A DNA stretch of 44,170 bases from Fusobacterium sp. (GTDB taxonomy: Bacteria; Fusobacteriota; Fusobacteriia; Fusobacteriales; Fusobacteriaceae): contig NZ_JAUMYY010000013.1 of the NCBI RefSeq assembly GCF_030528405.1, positions 1-44,170 of the forward strand, in the 5' to 3' direction. Shown here piece after piece: positions 33,677 to 41,965 of this stretch. Position 1 is the first letter of the stretch, and the number at the start of each line of letters is the position of its first letter. Position numbers and translations under genes: made by a program. Below the pieces are notes generated by a model. It was given only the letters and a program-made list of their open reading frames with translations. It made no database searches and had not been told where the DNA came from.

Positions 33677-34378
33677 AACTTTGTATTGGGATCTAATGTA
33701 AATATAGCGGCAGGAATAACAAATTCAGTGGCGCTAGGAAATAATTCAGCAGTAACATCTTCTAATGAGGTATCAGTGGGTTCTGCAACTTTAAAAAGAA
33801 AGATAACTAATGTTGCAGATGGTGAGCTGTCAGCTACATCAACAGATGCAGTAACAGGAAGACAGCTTTATAATGCAATGCAAAATAATGTTGGAACAGA
33901 GAATTTAAGAGCAGAGGTAAATGAGAGATTTGCAGAGGTAAAATCTGAAATAAATCATGTCGGTTCACTAAGTGCAGCTTTGTCGGCTTTAAAGCCTATG
34001 CAATATGATCCGCAAGCGCCAAATCAAATAATGGCAGGATTTGGACATTACAGAAATAAGCAATCCATAGCAGTTGGAATGAGCCATTATTTTGGTGAAA
34101 ATGTTTTAATGACGGCAGGTCTTGCAATAGGCAGTGAAAGAAGAGTGAAGACTATGGCAAATGTAGGTTTAACTTGGAAGCTAGGTAAGGGTGGAAGTTC
34201 ATCAGCAACTAACACACCTAGTTATATAATGCAAGATGAAATGAATAGACTTGCAAAGGAAAATAATCAGCTAAAGGCACAAGTTAATTCACAAAACGAT
34301 AGAATTAATGCGCAGGCACAAGAAATTGAGCTTATGAAGCAACAATTAAATATTTTATTGAAGAAAAAATAATTTTAG

Positions 34379-34407
34379 TATGGGAGAAATTTTCTCCCAT
34401 ATTTTAA
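34379..34407 (+). terminator. Terminator of the adhesin gene
   Basis: An almost loop-free palindrome, ATGGGAGAAA/TTTCTCCCAT, extended by one pair (34379 with 34401), then ATTTT; seven bases after the stop. Confidence 0.75.
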
Positions 34408-34434
34408 TAAAACTAAGTTATAAAAAAAATCTAT

Positions 34435-34463
34435 TGCAAAGGAGGAATGAGCTTTCACATAAT
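34435..34463 (+). promoter_or_regulatory. Promoter of the double-HTH gene
   Basis: TTGCAA (34435-34440), 17 bases, CATAAT (34458-34463), 67 bases before ATG 34530. Confidence 0.5.
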
Positions 34464-34529
34464 CCTATTAAAAACTGAAAATTTTTTAATCATCGGAATT
34501 AAAATTAAAAAAATTATAGGAGGTTTATT

Positions 34530-35024
34530 ATGACTATGAAAGATGTAATTTTTGAAATTTTAAGAAAGCAAATAGGAGAATACGCAAGCGCAAAAAAACT
34601 TCAGGAAAACTTAGGTCTAAGTCTGACTTTTATTTATATGCTTGTAAAGAACGAAAATATAAAGTCAAAAAGCAGATACGGCAGAAGAGAATATGAACTT
34701 TCCTCTTTTTTAAACAGCTTAAATTTCAGCACCAATATGTATCCAATATCAAATCCTCTAACACAAGAGGATTTTTATATTAACAATTTCTTTAACTGGT
34801 CGCCTAAAAATGAGATAGAAACATTTTTAGAAAATATGCTTTTGGATAACTTAGGAGAGTTTTGCTCCACAAAAGATTTAGTTCAAATGTTTGGCATAAG
34901 CAAGACAAGCTGGTATGACTTAATGGAAAGAGGAGCCATAATGTGCTTAAATATAGAGAGCAGAAAAATAATTGTAACTCGTTCTTTGCTTCCCTTTTTA
35001 AGAGAGGCTATGCAGGAAATTTAA
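34530..35024 (+). CDS. Small protein with two tandem HTH-like units
   Basis: 164 residues with AGGAGG before ATG. Two halves share a plan: a helical L-x-x-x-(L/I)-G-E-(Y/F)-(A/C)-S-(A/T)-K-(K/D)-L start, then a helix-turn-helix pattern (L-G-L-S-x-x-(F/S)-I-Y in the first; F-G-I-S-K-T-S-W-Y in the second), then a basic strand/wing (S-R-Y-G-R-R-E-Y; E-S-R-K-I-I-V) and a terminal helix (FLNSL; FLREAM). This suggests an internal duplication of a MerR/excisionase-like DNA-binding unit. No effector domain. It is monocistronic, between the adhesin and yqeK. Regulator role is inference. Confidence 0.75.
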   Translation: MTMKDVIFEILRKQIGEYASAKKLQENLGLSLTFIYMLVKNENIKSKSRYGRREYELSSFLNSLNFSTNMYPISNPLTQEDFYINNFFNWSPKNEIETFLENMLLDNLGEFCSTKDLVQMFGISKTSWYDLMERGAIMCLNIESRKIIVTRSLLPFLREAMQEI

Positions 35025-35044
35025 AATTTTTTAAAATTTTGTTT

Positions 35045-35076
35045 AAAGGGGCTGTGATGCCCTTTTTAATTTTTTA
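35045..35076 (+). terminator. Terminator of the double-HTH gene
   Basis: AAAGGG/CCCTTT stem (35045-35050 with 35060-35065), followed by TTAATTTTTT. Confidence 0.65.
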
Positions 35077-35104
35077 AATAACGAGAGCTAAAAGCATAAA
35101 TATA

Positions 35105-35113
35105 TGGTATAAT
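35105..35113 (+). promoter_or_regulatory. Extended -10 promoter of yqeK-rnr-smpB
   Basis: TGGTATAAT (TATAAT at 35108-35113), 34 bases before yqeK, no -35 resemblance. Confidence 0.6.
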
Positions 35114-35147
35114 TAAATATTAAAATATAAAGAAAAAAGAGGTATCT

Positions 35148-35747
35148 ATGGAGTATTCTTTTAAAGAATTGTCTGAAATTATAAAATTAAAGCTTAGCCC
35201 TAAGAGGTTTAAACACACTATGTCTGTTGTTGATATGAGTGTTAAACTGGCTAAAAATTATGGAGCAAATATAGAAAAATGTAAGATAGCTGCCCTTTTA
35301 CATGATGCTTGTAAGGAAATGAATGTAGATGAGATGAAAAAAATCTGTAAGGAAAATTTTATGATGGAACTATCAGAAGAAGATTTAGAAAATACAGATA
35401 TTCTACATTCTTTTGTAGCTTCATATTGGGTAAAAAAAAATTTTAATATAGAGGATGAAGAAATTTTAAAAGCAATAAAAAATCATACTTTAGGAAATAA
35501 AAATATGGGCTTAGTTGAAAAAATAGTTTATATAGCTGATGCCATAGAAATGGGAAGAAACTATCCTGGACTTGAAGAGATTAGAGATTTAACTTTTGAA
35601 AATTTGGATAGAGGAATTTTACTGGAAGCAGAAAAAAAAGAAAGTTATTTAAAAAAATTGGGCAAAAAATCTCACAAAAATACTAAATTGATGGAAGAAG
35701 ATTTATTAAAAAATATTTCTATTATCAAAGAGGAGGCTGAAAAATGA
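35148..35747 (+). CDS. yqeK: YqeK-family HD hydrolase (diadenosine tetraphosphatase)
   Basis: 199 residues. HD-domain metal motifs: R-(F)-x-H-(T)-x-x-V near residue 23, A-A-L-L-H-D-A-C-K-(E) with the His-Asp pair, a later H-S-F-V-A and an N-H-T-L-G-N region, then V-Y-I-A-D-A-I-E-M-G-R-(N)-(Y)-P-G, diagnostic of YqeK. The family includes symmetrical Ap4A hydrolases. RGTATCT precedes ATG weakly (GAGGT). The stop overlaps the start of rnr (ATGA at 35744), so the two are coupled. In many Firmicutes yqeK sits with nadD; here it is tied to RNA metabolism genes. Confidence 0.93.
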   Translation: MEYSFKELSEIIKLKLSPKRFKHTMSVVDMSVKLAKNYGANIEKCKIAALLHDACKEMNVDEMKKICKENFMMELSEEDLENTDILHSFVASYWVKKNFNIEDEEILKAIKNHTLGNKNMGLVEKIVYIADAIEMGRNYPGLEEIRDLTFENLDRGILLEAEKKESYLKKLGKKSHKNTKLMEEDLLKNISIIKEEAEK

Positions 35748-37873
35748 ACTTAGAAAAAGACTTAGAAAAATTAAAAGAGGTACTTAAAAAAAAGAATTAT
35801 CTTTCATTTGATGAAGCTACTAAAGTTTTAGAATGGTCTACTAAAAATAAAAAGAGTAATAAAGCAATAATTATGTCTTGGGTAGATGATGGGGAGCTAA
35901 GTATTGTTAAATCTGGGAAAATAACTTTGCCTGAACAAGTAGGTTTCTTGAAGGGGACTTTTTCCATTGTAAAAGATAGATTTGCCTTTGTTGATATAGA
36001 AAAAAAAGGAGAAGAGAAAGAGGGAATATTTATTCCTAAATCAGCTTTTAATAATGCTTTAGATGGAGATACAGTTTTGGTTAGAATTACAAAGGAAAAA
36101 AATGAAGATAAGGGAGCTGAAGGGGAAGTTGCAAAGATTATCAGTCATGAAAAGAAAGTAATAATTGGAATATTACAAAAGAATAAAACTTTTTCCTTTG
36201 TTGTGCCTACTCGTTCTATAGGTAAGGATATATATATTCCTAATGAATTGACTATGGGAGCTGAAAATGAGGATTTAGTAGCGGTTGAAATAACTTTTTG
36301 GGGTGATGATTCAAGAAAACCGGAAGGAAAGGTTATTAAAATATTAGGTTCAATAAGCAATACAAAAAATATGATAGACGCACTTATCTTTAGAGAAGGA
36401 TTAAAAACAGAGTTTTCAACTGAAGCTATGTTAGAAGTTAAAGAAATGATAGAAAATTCGGTAAAAGAAAAGTGGGAAGGAAATAGAAAAGATTTAACTA
36501 AATTACCTATAATTACTATAGATGGTGAAGATGCAAAGGACCTAGATGATGCAGTTTATGTTGAGAAATTAGAAAATGGAAACTTTAGGCTAATTGTAGC
36601 CATAGCAGATGTTTCACACTATGTAAAATTTAATTCAAAACTTGATTTAGAAGCTAGAGAAAGAGGAAATTCAGTTTATTTAGTTGATAGAGTTTTACCG
36701 ATGTTTCCAAAAGAAATTTCAAATGGAATATGTTCCTTAAATGAGAGAGAGAATAAGATGACCTTTAGTTGTGAAGCAGAAATAGATGCAAATGGAAATG
36801 TTGTAAGTGCTGATATTTATAAGTCAGTTATAAATTCTGTCCACAGAATGACTTACACTGATGTAAATAAGATTTTGGATGGCAACGAAGAACTAAGTAA
36901 AAAATATAGTGATATAAAAGACATGTTACTTGAAATGCAAGAGCTATCAAAAATATTGAGAAGTAAAAAATATAAGAGGGGAAGTATAGATTTTGAATTA
37001 CCAGAGATAAAAGTTACTTTAAATGATGATGGGACTGTAGCTGCAATTGGGCAAAGGGAAAGAGGAGAAGGAGAGAAAATCATAGAGGACTTTATGATTG
37101 TTGCAAATGAGGTTGTAGCAGAAAGAATTTTTTGGTTAGACATTCCTTCGGTTTATAGAACACATGAAAAGCCGACAAGAGAAAGTATAGCTAGCTTAAA
37201 TGAAACTCTAGCTAAGTTTGGATATAAGATTCCTAATTTGGATAATATACATCCTAAACAGTTTCAAGAAATAATAGAAAATTCAAGAAAAAGAGAAATT
37301 AATATGTTAGTCCATAAAATGATTTTAATGGCACTTAAACAAGCTAGATATACTGTTGAAAATATTGGGCATTTTGGATTAGCTTCAAAATTTTATACAC
37401 ATTTTACCTCTCCTATAAGAAGATACTCAGATCTTATGGTTCATAGAATCTTGAATAATATAATTTCAGAAAAAGCTAAGAAAAATTTTATTTATGAAGA
37501 TGAGTTAATGGAAATATGCAGTCATATTTCTAAAACTGAAAGAGTTGCTATGAAAGCTGAAGAAGAAAGTATCAGAATAAAATTAGTGGAGTATATGTCA
37601 GATAAAGTGGGAGAAGTTTTTGAAGCAGTTGTAAGTGGTTTTAGCCAAAGAAAGGTATTCTTTGAAACAGCTGAAAATATTGAATGTAGTTGGGATGTGA
37701 CCACTGCAGAGCATTACTATGAATTTGATGAGATTAACTATGTAATGGTAGATAGAGATAATAAAGAAAAAGTATACAGCTTAGGTGATAAAGTAAAAGT
37801 TATTCTACAGAAAACAGATTTTTATACTTTGGAAATCTCTGTTAGTCCAATTGAGCTGCTGGAGGATAAATGA
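35744..37873 (+). CDS. rnr: Ribonuclease R
   Basis: 709 residues, full length. A basic N-terminal region, cold-shock-like domains, the RNB catalytic centre with I-D-G-E-D-A-K-D-L-D-D-A-V and its metal-binding Asp cluster, then A-D-V-S-H-Y-V, R-G-N-S-V-Y-L, F-P-x-(E)-I-S-N-G-(I)-C-S-L, F-T-S-P-I-R-R-Y-(S/P)-D-L, and a C-terminal S1 domain. It is a 3'-5' exoribonuclease that degrades structured RNA. It overlaps yqeK and smpB by four bases each; RNase R and SmpB also work together in tmRNA-linked quality control, which fits their coupling. Confidence 0.97.
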   Translation: MNLEKDLEKLKEVLKKKNYLSFDEATKVLEWSTKNKKSNKAIIMSWVDDGELSIVKSGKITLPEQVGFLKGTFSIVKDRFAFVDIEKKGEEKEGIFIPKSAFNNALDGDTVLVRITKEKNEDKGAEGEVAKIISHEKKVIIGILQKNKTFSFVVPTRSIGKDIYIPNELTMGAENEDLVAVEITFWGDDSRKPEGKVIKILGSISNTKNMIDALIFREGLKTEFSTEAMLEVKEMIENSVKEKWEGNRKDLTKLPIITIDGEDAKDLDDAVYVEKLENGNFRLIVAIADVSHYVKFNSKLDLEARERGNSVYLVDRVLPMFPKEISNGICSLNERENKMTFSCEAEIDANGNVVSADIYKSVINSVHRMTYTDVNKILDGNEELSKKYSDIKDMLLEMQELSKILRSKKYKRGSIDFELPEIKVTLNDDGTVAAIGQRERGEGEKIIEDFMIVANEVVAERIFWLDIPSVYRTHEKPTRESIASLNETLAKFGYKIPNLDNIHPKQFQEIIENSRKREINMLVHKMILMALKQARYTVENIGHFGLASKFYTHFTSPIRRYSDLMVHRILNNIISEKAKKNFIYEDELMEICSHISKTERVAMKAEEESIRIKLVEYMSDKVGEVFEAVVSGFSQRKVFFETAENIECSWDVTTAEHYYEFDEINYVMVDRDNKEKVYSLGDKVKVILQKTDFYTLEISVSPIELLEDK

Positions 37874-38316
37874 TAATTGCAAATAATAAGAAGGCTTTTT
37901 TTGATTATTTTATAGAAGATAGATTTGAAGCGGGAATAGAATTAAAAGGCAGCGAAGTAAAATCTGTCAAAGCTGGAAAAGTGAGTATAAAAGAATCTTT
38001 TATAAGAATAATTAATAATGAGGTTTTTATAATGGGAATGTCTATAGTTCCATGGCAGTATGGTTCTGTTTATAACCCAGAAGAAAGAAGAGTTAGAAAG
38101 CTTTTACTCAACAAAAAAGAAATAAGAAAGTTGCATGAAAAAGTAAAAATAAAAGGTTATACAATAGTACCTCTTGATGTTCACCTATCTAAAGGCTATG
38201 TTAAAATTCAAATTGCAGTGGCTAAAGGAAAGAAAAATTATGATAAGAGAGAGAGTATAGCTAAAAAGGATCAGGAGAGAAATATAAGAAGAGAACTTAA
38301 AGTTTCAAAGAGATAG
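37870..38316 (+). CDS. smpB: tmRNA-binding protein SmpB
   Basis: 148 residues. N-K-K-A-(F/Y)-(F)-D-Y-F-I-E-(D)-x-x-E-A-G-I-x-L-x-G-(S/T)-E-V-K-S-(V/I) and the later P-x-(E)-x-R-x-R-K-L-L-L-(N/H)-K-x-E-I-x-x-L opening, K-G-Y-T-I-V-P-L, and the basic tail K-(K)-x-Y-D-K-R-x-(S/T)-I-(A/K)-x-(K)-(D) are all present. Trans-translation factor. ATGA overlap with rnr. The ssrA gene is not found nearby. Confidence 0.98.
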   Translation: MIIANNKKAFFDYFIEDRFEAGIELKGSEVKSVKAGKVSIKESFIRIINNEVFIMGMSIVPWQYGSVYNPEERRVRKLLLNKKEIRKLHEKVKIKGYTIVPLDVHLSKGYVKIQIAVAKGKKNYDKRESIAKKDQERNIRRELKVSKR

Positions 38317-38356
38317 CATTTTACAGGTCTAAAATATAGAAAAAATATTAAAACTG

Positions 38357-38365
38357 TGTTATAAT
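38357..38365 (+). promoter_or_regulatory. Extended -10 promoter of lptD
   Basis: TGTTATAAT (TATAAT at 38360-38365), 32 bases before ATG 38398, no -35. Confidence 0.5.
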
Positions 38366-38397
38366 TTATAATTAAAAAATTTTTAGGGAGAAATTAA

Positions 38398-41300
38398 ATG
38401 AGAATAAAAGCCTTTTTCTTTTTTTTGGCTATGATAGTATTTTTTTCAAATTCTTACTCAGATACAATAAAAGCAGATAGTGATGAAGTTGTAGTAGATC
38501 TAAATACAAATACTTTGACAGCAGAAAAAGGAATTTCAGTAAAAAGCGATAGTGTAAGTGGTCTTTTTTATAAATTGGAAAGAGATCCTAAAACTGAAAT
38601 TATAAAATTTTCTGAATCTGCACTTGTTAATTTAGAGCAAAGTACGGGAAATATAAAAATAGAAACTGAAAGAGGAACTCTGGACCGTTTAAAGGAAAAG
38701 GGAGAATTTTATAACAACTTTGCTTATATAAATGTTGCTAAGACTACAGGAGCAGAAGCACCAAATGACAAAGTTTATTTTGGTAGCCCTTATGTAAAGT
38801 ACGAAGACGAAAAAATTTCTTATCAGGATGGCTGGATAACAACAGATTTTAGAATAGTTAATTTCCCGGATTCACCCAAAAAAGCTGGTTATCATATATT
38901 TTCCAAAAATGCGGATATAGAACCTGATAAACAGATAACTTTATATAACTCTAATCTTTTTGTTAAAGAAAGAAATATTTTTCCTTTTAATATTCCTTGG
39001 TTTAGAGCTAATATAAGGAAAAACTCAAAAGTCCCTTTATTTCCAACTTTTAAATCTTCAGATGACTACGGATTTGAAACTTCGTGGGGATTTTTATATG
39101 GTAATAGAAAGGATAAATATAGAGGAGGTATAGCTCCTAAGTTTTCTGATAAAATGGGTCTTTTAATTGGAAGATGGGAAAACTGGTATAGTTCGGATTT
39201 AGGTGAAACTAAACTTGATATAGATGATTTGCTAATCTATTCAAAAGCAAAAAAAACCAGTAACAATAATATAGGGCAATTAAGTGAATATGAAAAGTCT
39301 CATAAGAGATATAGATTTTCTTTCTCTCAGGAGTACTCAGGTGAGAAAGGTTACTTTGATCTAAAAGCAATTAATTCAACCAGAAGTATGGTGGGGAAAT
39401 TATCTGATATAATGCAAAAGATGGACGATAATAATATTTACAAAACTTTGGGTATAGATAGGTATAAATATGATAAAAATATAGGTTTTTATACTTTAAG
39501 TGCAGATTTAAAAAATCTAGGAGAGGATAAAGACTTAAGTTTAAAAGCAGATTTAAGTTTAGTAAGTGATAAAAAAGGCTATGGCTTAATAGTGTACGAC
39601 TCCATAGATGACATAGGTTATGGTTCTAATATAGATCATGATTTGTATTCTAAACTTTATGCAGTTAAAGATAATGAGAAATATAAATTATCAGCAGGAT
39701 ATAAATATTTATATGACCTTGATCCAGGTTCTACCGGTTTAGATCTACAATCAAAAGATGAGCAAGTGGCTGTAGATTATTTACACAGAGCAAGTGGACT
39801 GGAGCTAAAATACGATAAAAGAATAGGAAATGACTACAGAAGATTTTCATTATGGGAAAAAGATATTAAGACTACCTTAAGACAAAAAAATATCTTAGGT
39901 ATAGATATGAATTATGTTCCAACGACTATAGTAAAATATGAAAAGAATGATCATGAGAAGATAAATGGAATTTTAGGTAAGTATAGCTTAGGGGCTTACA
40001 CTTTTAAACCGAAACTAAGTTATGAGGATAATGAGAAAAAGCTAGATTTATCTAAGGATAAGTATAGAGTTTCCATGTTGGGAGATAGCAGAATTTCGGA
40101 TTATAATAGATTTGAAAATATAATTTATGAAGAAAAGATAGAAAAAAGAATGGATTTTGATTTATCTAATGAAAAAGAGGTATATGGTTTTGGAATAGGA
40201 GAAGCTAAAGAAAAAATATGGGATAGGACTGGACTTTTTGATGGTTCTTACAGAGATTATAAAAATGAGTCCAAATTTTTTGAATTGACTTTAGGTAGAA
40301 AAAATATAGAGAGCTCTTTTGGGAAATTTCATATTTTAAGTAGTTTTAGACAGGACTCTTATAAAAATTCAAGCGATAAAACAAATGTTTTAAATTTAAA
40401 ATTAGGTCATGAAATAAGCTTTAGTAAAAATCTTAATAATAATTTGAGTTTGGAATTTCAAAATTTTAAATTTTCTGGAGATGTAAAAAGAGAAGAGCAA
40501 AGGCATATAAACAAAGTTAATTATATAAAAATAGAAGATGAAATTAAATTTAAAACCAAAAATTTAGACACAGTTTTTACGACGAGCTACAAGGAAGCTA
40601 AAGATTCATATGGAAAAAAAGCTCTTAACAGTAGGATATTTTTAAATGAAATAGCATTTAAAACAAAATATGATGAAGAATTTAAACTTTTTTTTGATGA
40701 GGATAGAAGATATACTTCTAAAACACTTTCTGGAACAAATTTAAATGATTTATCTAAAAGAAATTATGGCTTTAATTATAGTAAGAAAAATCATAGTTTT
40801 TCGTTTTCTAATTTGGATATGAAATTTAATGTCAAAGATTTTGTTTCTCCTATTGAAGCTGAAGAAAAGATAAATGAGAATAGATTTACATATTCTTACA
40901 GGAGAGAAAATGATAAAATAACACTATCTTATGCTCAGGGAAAAGATAAGGTAGAGAGTTCTGCTGGAGGAAGATTGAATAAAAAAAATACTGATTATTC
41001 GGTTCTTTATAATACTTTTAATCAAGACAGGGAACAAGATTTTTACTTTAGTTTTTCTGAAAATGACTATGGTACTTTAAATGAAAGTAGTAGCATAAGA
41101 AATACTGACGTATATAGATTTAGCTATGAATATAGAGATAAAAGATTCGAAAAAGAAGAGCTTATAAAATATGCTACTCTTGAATATGAAAAGCCTAAAG
41201 ATGAAATAAGTATAGAAGATGTTGAGACAATAAAAAATATTTTGGAGAGAAGTCAAAAATTTAATAGACAGTTTGAACTTACTAGAATTTCTGATGAAAC

Positions 41301-41889
41301 TTTTAAAATAGGTAACTATAAAAAAGCTTTTAAATTTTATATTACTATGGAAAAGAATGACAAGAGATATTCAAAAACTGGAGATTTGATGAAATCACTT
41401 TCTAAGTTAGAAGGTGGGTTAAGCTATACCTACAATAGATTAGGGGTGGGCTATACTTTTATTGAAAAGTCTGATTGGAAAAGAAGTTCAGGAAGCTATG
41501 AATGGAAGAAAAACAGTAGAGAACATGAACTAAGCGTTTATGCTAAAATAGGTAAACCTAGCCAAGGATGGAAGTTAAAAACCTATGCTAAATTTTATGA
41601 AAATTTAGCAGATAAGGCTTCTGCTACAGCAAATAGAAAGAAATCATTAGACGGTATTGGAATTGAAATAGGGAAAGAGATGGGCTTCTATGAATGGGCA
41701 CTTTCCTTTGAAAATAAATATAGTGCGACAACAAAAAATTATGAATGGAGAGCAGGGCTTCATTTCACATTGTTGACCTTCCCTAATGATTCTATATTTG
41801 GAGTTGGAGCAAAAGACAGTGGAAGTGGAAGCACAAAACCTGATGGTTACCTGTTAGACAGACCTAGCCCTTTGAATAGCAAAAAATAA
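38398..41889 (+). CDS. lptD: LPS-assembly outer-membrane protein LptD
   Basis: 1163 residues, longer than E. coli LptD (784). Signal peptide ends Ser-Tyr-Ser. Residues ~23-170 are an OstA/LptA-like strand-rich domain (I-K-A-D-S-D-E-V-V-V-D, T-L-T-A-E-K-G-I, repeated I-x-T-E-R-G). A segment N-S-N-L-F-V-K-E-x-x-x-F-P-F-(N)-I-P-W-F-R then marks the entry to the barrel, as in LptD (Y-x-P-Y/W-F-R type). The rest has repeated amphipathic beta strands with many Tyr/Lys. No obvious Cys pairs for the inter-domain disulfides. It inserts LPS into the outer leaflet with LptE. A size this large and the low identity make this a family-level call; another barrel protein of the OstA group is possible. Confidence 0.85.
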   Translation: MRIKAFFFFLAMIVFFSNSYSDTIKADSDEVVVDLNTNTLTAEKGISVKSDSVSGLFYKLERDPKTEIIKFSESALVNLEQSTGNIKIETERGTLDRLKEKGEFYNNFAYINVAKTTGAEAPNDKVYFGSPYVKYEDEKISYQDGWITTDFRIVNFPDSPKKAGYHIFSKNADIEPDKQITLYNSNLFVKERNIFPFNIPWFRANIRKNSKVPLFPTFKSSDDYGFETSWGFLYGNRKDKYRGGIAPKFSDKMGLLIGRWENWYSSDLGETKLDIDDLLIYSKAKKTSNNNIGQLSEYEKSHKRYRFSFSQEYSGEKGYFDLKAINSTRSMVGKLSDIMQKMDDNNIYKTLGIDRYKYDKNIGFYTLSADLKNLGEDKDLSLKADLSLVSDKKGYGLIVYDSIDDIGYGSNIDHDLYSKLYAVKDNEKYKLSAGYKYLYDLDPGSTGLDLQSKDEQVAVDYLHRASGLELKYDKRIGNDYRRFSLWEKDIKTTLRQKNILGIDMNYVPTTIVKYEKNDHEKINGILGKYSLGAYTFKPKLSYEDNEKKLDLSKDKYRVSMLGDSRISDYNRFENIIYEEKIEKRMDFDLSNEKEVYGFGIGEAKEKIWDRTGLFDGSYRDYKNESKFFELTLGRKNIESSFGKFHILSSFRQDSYKNSSDKTNVLNLKLGHEISFSKNLNNNLSLEFQNFKFSGDVKREEQRHINKVNYIKIEDEIKFKTKNLDTVFTTSYKEAKDSYGKKALNSRIFLNEIAFKTKYDEEFKLFFDEDRRYTSKTLSGTNLNDLSKRNYGFNYSKKNHSFSFSNLDMKFNVKDFVSPIEAEEKINENRFTYSYRRENDKITLSYAQGKDKVESSAGGRLNKKNTDYSVLYNTFNQDREQDFYFSFSENDYGTLNESSSIRNTDVYRFSYEYRDKRFEKEELIKYATLEYEKPKDEISIEDVETIKNILERSQKFNRQFELTRISDETFKIGNYKKAFKFYITMEKNDKRYSKTGDLMKSLSKLEGGLSYTYNRLGVGYTFIEKSDWKRSSGSYEWKKNSREHELSVYAKIGKPSQGWKLKTYAKFYENLADKASATANRKKSLDGIGIEIGKEMGFYEWALSFENKYSATTKNYEWRAGLHFTLLTFPNDSIFGVGAKDSGSGSTKPDGYLLDRPSPLNSKK

Positions 41890-41920
41890 TGAAAAATTAA
41901 ATTAAAATAATTGAGTACTA

Positions 41921-41937
41921 GCTTATAAATTATAAGC
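41921..41937. other. Palindrome upstream of thrS
   Basis: GCTTATA-AAT-TATAAGC, 7-bp arms, 29 bases before the thrS start. It lacks a T run, so it is not a good terminator. The gap is too short for a T-box. Confidence 0.4.
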
Positions 41938-41965
41938 AAAATGTATAAAAATAATGGAGGAAAAG

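Larger units (their letters stand above)
32483..34372 (+). pseudogene. YadA-type trimeric autotransporter adhesin with an in-frame stop
   Basis: Read as one frame it spans 630 codons, with a single TAA at codon 300 (33380-33382) and no frameshift. ATG 32483 follows AGAGGTG; GTG 32474 is inside that site. Parts: signal peptide (ends Ser-Leu-Ala), head of ~24 fourteen-residue repeats of the (S)-S-A-F-G-x-x-N-x-A form, a neck/stalk segment (TDAVTGRQLYNAM, as in the YadA neck), a YadA anchor barrel (GFGHYRNKQSIAVGMSHYF), then a coiled-coil extension after the barrel. As written, translation would yield a 299-residue head fragment without anchor; the remainder lacks a proper start. The stop replaces what is Tyr (TAT) in sister repeats. 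Suppression, population polymorphism or sequencing error are alternatives to real inactivation. Confidence 0.85.

Noticed and set aside
34447-34533. 28-codon frame ending in an ATGA overlap with the double-HTH gene, as a leader peptide
   Set aside because: The AAAGGAGG lies only one base before its ATG, and both fall inside the spacer of the TTGCAA-17-CATAAT promoter, so the region is probably not transcribed.
41890-41965. T-box riboswitch before thrS
   Set aside because: The gap is only 76 bases and has no T-box sequence, specifier stem or terminator.
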